Assembly (NCBI GenBank): GCA_024364735.1
Contig: JAGFNQ010005674.1
Span: 62,001-126,000 of the forward strand
DNA from: Boesenbergia rotunda
Taxonomy: Eukaryota; Streptophyta; Magnoliopsida; Zingiberales; Zingiberaceae
DNA length: 64,000 bases
Direction of reading: 5' to 3'
This document shows positions 59,565 to 64,000 of this stretch, in pieces. The stretch's first letter is position 1. Every line of letters begins with the position of its first letter. The notes under the pieces were generated by a model. It was given only the letters and a program-made list of their open reading frames with translations. It was not told the origin of the DNA and ran no database searches. The position numbers and the translations under genes were made by a program.

Positions 59565-62200
59565 GGGATGTCCATAGGATCACTTTTGCTCTGTAGAGTA
59601 GACTTCTATAGGGTGAACCTTTTTGACTTAAAATATGTTGGCAGAATAGAGCAGATCAATTTATATTGAATATTCCAAATTCGATATGTCCATCTAAAAT
59701 CCATTAAACTCTCTCCTTTGAGAAATATAAGAGCCCATTTTATATGAAACTGGTCTCCATCTGTGTATTATTCCCCTAAATGTTGAAACAAGCAGCAAAC
59801 CTTGATTTACTAAACTCAAAATTAAGTCACAAACTAATAAGACGTGATTATCCCACGCTCTAGAGGACAGCAACAAGAAGAATTAATCTACGAAACAAAC
59901 CAATCAAAGATGAAACTGAATGAGATAAGATTAGAAAATTCTTCTTATCAAATAAACGAAGAGTAAATGAATCATTATCCAAATGAATTGGTCTTTAATT
60001 TTAATTATAAGTCTCAGAATTTTCTTTGGTTTACCCTTTTCTTCAATAATTGCTGCATGCGCTCTCTGGTTTCTCTTTCTCTTTTCTCATATCGGTGCTG
60101 GCGCTGTGAGTCCTGCAAGCCCTGTGGCAAGTGGGAAACACTTGAAATGACGTTTCAGAATTACGTCGAGGGTCGTGTCCAACCATGAAACGTCACTCAC
60201 CTATCTCGTTGTCTTTTCACCGGCAGGCAAGGCATGGCATGGCATGCATTCATGTAAGTGGGAACGTATATATCTATAATCTATCGTCAAAATGTAAAAT
60301 CCGTTTTCAATTATGTACTGAAATAACGAAACACATGTTGGAACAAAAACAAGAACGCATCCTGGTCGAGGAGAATTAGAGATTAAGGATAGATAAGCCG
60401 GTTGAGAAGAAACAAGAGAAAATAGTGCGCGATTTAATGTTCTACAACAGGGAAATTAATGTGCCAGTGGGCATTGTAAGAAGACCAGGTGGGGAGAGCA
60501 GACAGACAGGCAGGCAGGCGGACAGGAGGCTGCAAACGCTGCCATGAAATCCAATGCGGATTGAGAGGAGATGTAGGCGAATAATTAAAGTGGGACATGG
60601 AGCCCGATGTTTGTGGCGCTGCAGAAGCCACCTACCGGCCCGCGTGCATGCGCTTCTTCTTCCTCTTCCTCTTCCTCTTCCTCTTCCTCCTCCTCCTACA
60701 CAGTAACACTAATTACATATCCTTCTTCATTCCTTCCTTAATTCCCCCCGTCAAAGCACTCTCCCCCTCGCTTGTAAACACTCCCATGGGTCCACGCGCA
60801 GTACTTTTTGTCCTTCACCTCTTGTAATTGGTTTATGTAGAACTTTTATCATGATTAATGGTAAGGACTGGGAAGGCAAGAAAGAAGTGAAGGGAGACAG
60901 AGTCTTGTTTGGTTTGGAGGGAAGTGAATGCCAGTGACCTTTGCACATTCTGAATCACTGTTGACAACGACACTTCAGTGCTATCCAACAACCTCTCTCT
61001 GTAGGTTAATTCGATCCTAAACGTCATGCATTGAAATATATATTAGTACGCAGGAAGAGGTGAATACTGTATCTTCCATTTTTTTCTCACCACTTCCGAG
61101 TGAAATTTTGCCTTCTGATAATTAACTTCTATAATCTCGTACATATGCGGTGTATTGCAGTAGTAAAAATCTGTGCTTTTTGTTATTTTCTCTAACTCTC
61201 CGACGACAAGTCTGCATCATGCATGATTCATTTATTTTTCTTTCAGAAATACACAGACCTCTTTTGGGATGGATTTAGAAAGTGATTGCTATGCCAACTA
61301 AATGTGGAAGCAAATGAATTATAAGCTGCACATATTTTCCCAACTAGAAGGCTTGAGTTCGTATAAGGATATATATATTATTAAAAGAAATTTAATTTTG
61401 TATTTTTCGCTTTAATAAAAAATAGTTTGGGCAATTTTGATGAAAAAAAAGTATGTGTGTATTAAAAAATATGTAGAATTTATTAAATATCTGTATATTT
61501 CAAATATACCATTTAAATATGTTTTATCATTATTAAAACTACACCTAATTACTTAAAAATTTTAATTCGTTTATTTACTATCTTAACTTTTTAGGTATAT
61601 CATATGTTATTTTCTAACAATCTAACACTCTCACACTTTGATCATCTACTATTTAATTATTTTATTAACAGATTTAATAATAGATCTATCGAGATTTTAT
61701 GATCATACATCCTATTTGTTTTCTCTCTTTAAATTTTGTTCAACTTATTTTAAAATCTTTAAATTTTAATGTTTTATTCCATAATCCAAAATTTAAATTT
61801 AATTCAATTACAATCTCATTAATTTCTATGATATCATCTACAAATGATAAATGATACTAATCAAGAAAGCTTATGGATATATAAAATCTATGCTTTACTT
61901 TGTCCACTATAATTTAGTAAATTTTAAGCATTATGACTAAATAGTAATTAACCAACTTTATGTTCCAAGTAAATTCCTTACATCTTAAAAAAGTCAAGCA
62001 AATAAAAATATCAATTTATGAAATATAATTAATGTGAAGCAGACACACTAAACTGAAATGAAATGAAATGACATGCACTCAAATAAATATCAGTTATTTC
62101 TAACAATAGTAGGAAGTCATATTGCATTATCAAAGTTCAATATGGAATTAGATCCAATAATATTAATTGATCATATGATCAATTATATACATATATATGC
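59565..62200. other. Intergenic region downstream of the YABBY gene
   Basis: No gene recognised. It includes a (CTT CCT)n pyrimidine microsatellite (60655-60700) and GGCA repeats (60500-60525). AT-rich from 61370 to 62200. Confidence 0.5.
60655..60700. repeat. (TTCCTC)n pyrimidine microsatellite
   Basis: Five to six CTTCCT units followed by CTCCTC units. Confidence 0.85.
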
Positions 62201-63396
62201 TTAATAGAAGCTAGGGCCTTTTCCTCCCCTTGGTGCTCCTATGCCTTCATCAAGCTTCACTTGCTTGTTGCTACCATCAAGGCTCAGCCCAAAATGAATG
62301 TGAGGGAAGTGTGCCCACTATTTTTCATTTAAAAAAAAATCACCAAGGAAACATAAATCTTGTATATATATATATATATATTAAGGAACTAGGTAGGCTT
62401 ACTGTGTATGCTAAGGCAATATAATGAATCATGAAGGGAAACATAAAATAATATGTGGATAAATTAGTATAATTAGCATGTGTAATTATATATACTCACA
62501 TTCTTTGCTGCAGCACTGAAAGCTTCCTTATGACTGATATCAGGATTGTTGGCTTTGATCCTGTGTATCTCCTCCCTTGCATACAATTGATTTACAACCA
62601 CAATTACATTAATCTAAATTATGAAATAAGCACAAGTGTTCAATTGCTTCAATCTTTTTAACTTTGCAAAAGAACCAGAAGATGTATATTGCAGTTAAAG
62701 CAGGCAACAAAAGATGAAACATTTCTGAATTGTAGCACTTGGTAAGATTAGGTTTCATTTATGCAATTTATTACTATTATTCCTTCTAAAATACAGATTA
62801 AATCAATGGCCATGCATTCCTATTATTGCATTCTCACCTGATAAACCTGTTGTATGCAGATGGAACACGTTGCCTCTTCTCAGGAGCTAATAACAAAGAA
62901 AAAAATTATATTAAAAAACTTATTGACTGAACATGAATTCACTTGAACAGGGATGAAAAACTGAGATATGCTGTTCTACTGTTTAATTGTTAATTAATAC
63001 TTTATATATAACTCCAAAATTGTTTATTCAGGATTAGGGAATAATGAAGGTGCTTACTATGTAAGGCCACAAGTTGCTGATCGTCCTGGATCGAGTACAT
63101 CAAGGAATTCCTGGTGTATTTTGAGGAGGAGCCAAGATCCAACCTATCACTTTGGGATCCAAAGTTATAGTTCTGCACACGATCAATGAAATTATGGAAC
63201 TAATATATATCACAATACATATATTTTTCATGAACAGGTTTAACTTGGAAAGCATTTGCCAAGAACTAGTGAACCAATATAAATTGACCTGGAAAGAAAA
63301 GGCTTGAGGTGAAGCTCCCAAGTTGACAGACAACAGATTAGAACAATGGCCGCATCTCACTGTCACAATGTCGAACACGTTTCCAGGAACATTAAC
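62201..63396 (-). CDS. YABBY transcription factor, YAB2-like, 5' part off the window
   Basis: YABBY proteins are seed-plant DNA-binding factors that set abaxial identity and blade growth of leaves and floral organs. Five exons: 63289-63396, 63058-63172, 62838-62886, 62500-62575 and 62201-62317, all with GT-AG borders and fitting phases. The first exon here encodes the second half of the C2C2 zinc finger (FDIVTVRCGHCSNLLSVNLG). The first Cys pair must lie in an exon beyond 64000, since no match is found between 63397 and the edge. The YABBY domain is complete: PEKRQRVPSAYNRFI, REEIHRIKANNPDISHKEAF, AAAKNWAHFPHIHFGL. The tail, KQVKLDEGIGAPRGGKGPSFY, is short as in YAB2-type proteins. The conserved exon pattern and intact motifs suggest an active gene. 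Subfamily assignment is moderately sure. Confidence 0.95.
62363..62382. repeat. (TA)10 microsatellite in a YABBY intron
   Basis: Ten TA units, 45 bp upstream (in gene direction) of the last YABBY exon. Confidence 0.9.
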
Positions 63397-64000
63397 CTGC
63401 ATCAGTGATAACAAACAAAGAGATTTAGCGAGGTCAAAAGCTTGCAAATACAAGCGATTCCAGTGCCCATGCGATCTAGTTAAAACACCAGTAGGAAGAG
63501 GAAGAAGGAGAGTAGAAACAAGAGTACTGCCCTATGGATAAATGAAGTCACCTAATTTGCATGTACCATTGTTTCAAAGAATTTTTGGGGGACTTCTTTT
63601 ATCAACGTTTGTCTTTGATAGCTCCATTAGAATTTTCTCATAGAGAAAGTGTATAATATAGTGAGCTAGATAGGCTGGCCTCTCTGAAACAGCAGAAAGA
63701 GGAGAAAATGAAAAAGAAAAAAAAATTAAAGGAAAAGAAAGTAGCTTCTGCAAGTAGCCACTTTATTCATACTGCTGACACTTCTCTGAATAAGTGAAAG
63801 CAAGTAAAGAAACCACCATCTTCACTGACCAAGTTATTTATAGGAAAATAGTATTATGATTCCGGCTTCCATAAAATTTTAGAAGCTAATTTGATGAACA
63901 GATATGGTTCCAAACCCTAGACTAGAGTAAGCTACAGGGATTTATGATTTTGCCCAGAATATTCACTTAATGACAGATATGTTTCTTGTTGATCAATCAA
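63397..64000 (-). other. First-intron sequence of the YABBY gene (partial)
   Basis: The minus strand reads ...GATGCAG just before the exon at 63396, a good acceptor. No reverse-complemented first exon is seen up to 64000, so at least 600 bp of intron 1 is here. Confidence 0.6.

Noticed and set aside
60597..60827. 76-codon frame with a poly-Phe/Leu stretch
   Set aside because: The stretch is a pyrimidine microsatellite; no signal, domain or codon pattern supports a gene.

Overview
This is a stretch of plant nuclear chromosome: spliced genes with GT-AG introns, a PsbP photosystem gene, a YABBY factor, a MIR160 hairpin, and many LTR retrotransposons, MITEs and SINE-like units. GC-rich 5' coding ends in several genes and the style of the elements suggest a monocot, perhaps a non-grass commelinid such as Zingiberales. 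The species cannot be fixed from the sequence and this is inference.

I support six protein-coding loci, one microRNA locus and one recognisable pseudogene. In order they are: psbP (minus, 4 exons, 6397-7465); MIR160 (plus, hairpin 22228-22330); an intronless CrRLK1L malectin-like receptor kinase (minus, 24810-27191); an nsLTP1-like pseudogene (plus, 29594-34130) split by a nested pair of LTR insertions; peroxisomal glycolate oxidase (plus, 11 coding exons, 36698-39008); a secreted protein resembling Arabidopsis At3g44150 (minus, 3 exons, 40005-44961) with a 4.1 kb first intron full of small repeats; an ATL-type RING-H2 ubiquitin ligase (plus, 45615-46094) head-to-head with it; and a YABBY2-like transcription factor (minus, 62201-63396), whose first exon lies off the right edge. 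They do not form a pathway; this is ordinary plant gene order. PsbP and glycolate oxidase are both leaf photosynthesis/photorespiration genes, but they sit 29 kb apart.

By eye, more than half of the window is repeats. 1-4.3 kb holds SIRE-type copia remnants. 8.08-20.15 kb is one old Ty3/gypsy element with two LTRs. It has a gag-protease remnant and no visible reverse transcriptase, and it has taken up two hAT-like MITEs, two Harbinger-like MITEs, a SIRE LTR piece and a truncated copia element. 20.69-21.65 kb and 34.3-35.7 kb are further gypsy LTR pieces. 47.65-59.56 kb is a decayed Ty1/copia element invaded by a solo LTR (49637-51086, intact 5-bp target duplication) and by a gag-only SIRE-like element (54949-59240).

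The most interesting patterns are as follows. First, the SIRE-like LTRs here share ends and layout, but each carries a different iterated short palindrome (GATCGGTC..GACCGATC, GGGCGCCC, AATCGATT, CAGTCGACTG) in the same internal zone. Second, the nsLTP gene is broken by an LTR which is itself broken by a second LTR, with target duplications visible at both levels. Third, there is a conserved MIR160 hairpin. Fourth, a 161-base uninterrupted T tract lies in one LTR and is absent from its partner. Long gene-poor stretches are described in the feature list; nothing in the window looks bacterial, organellar or like a CRISPR array.
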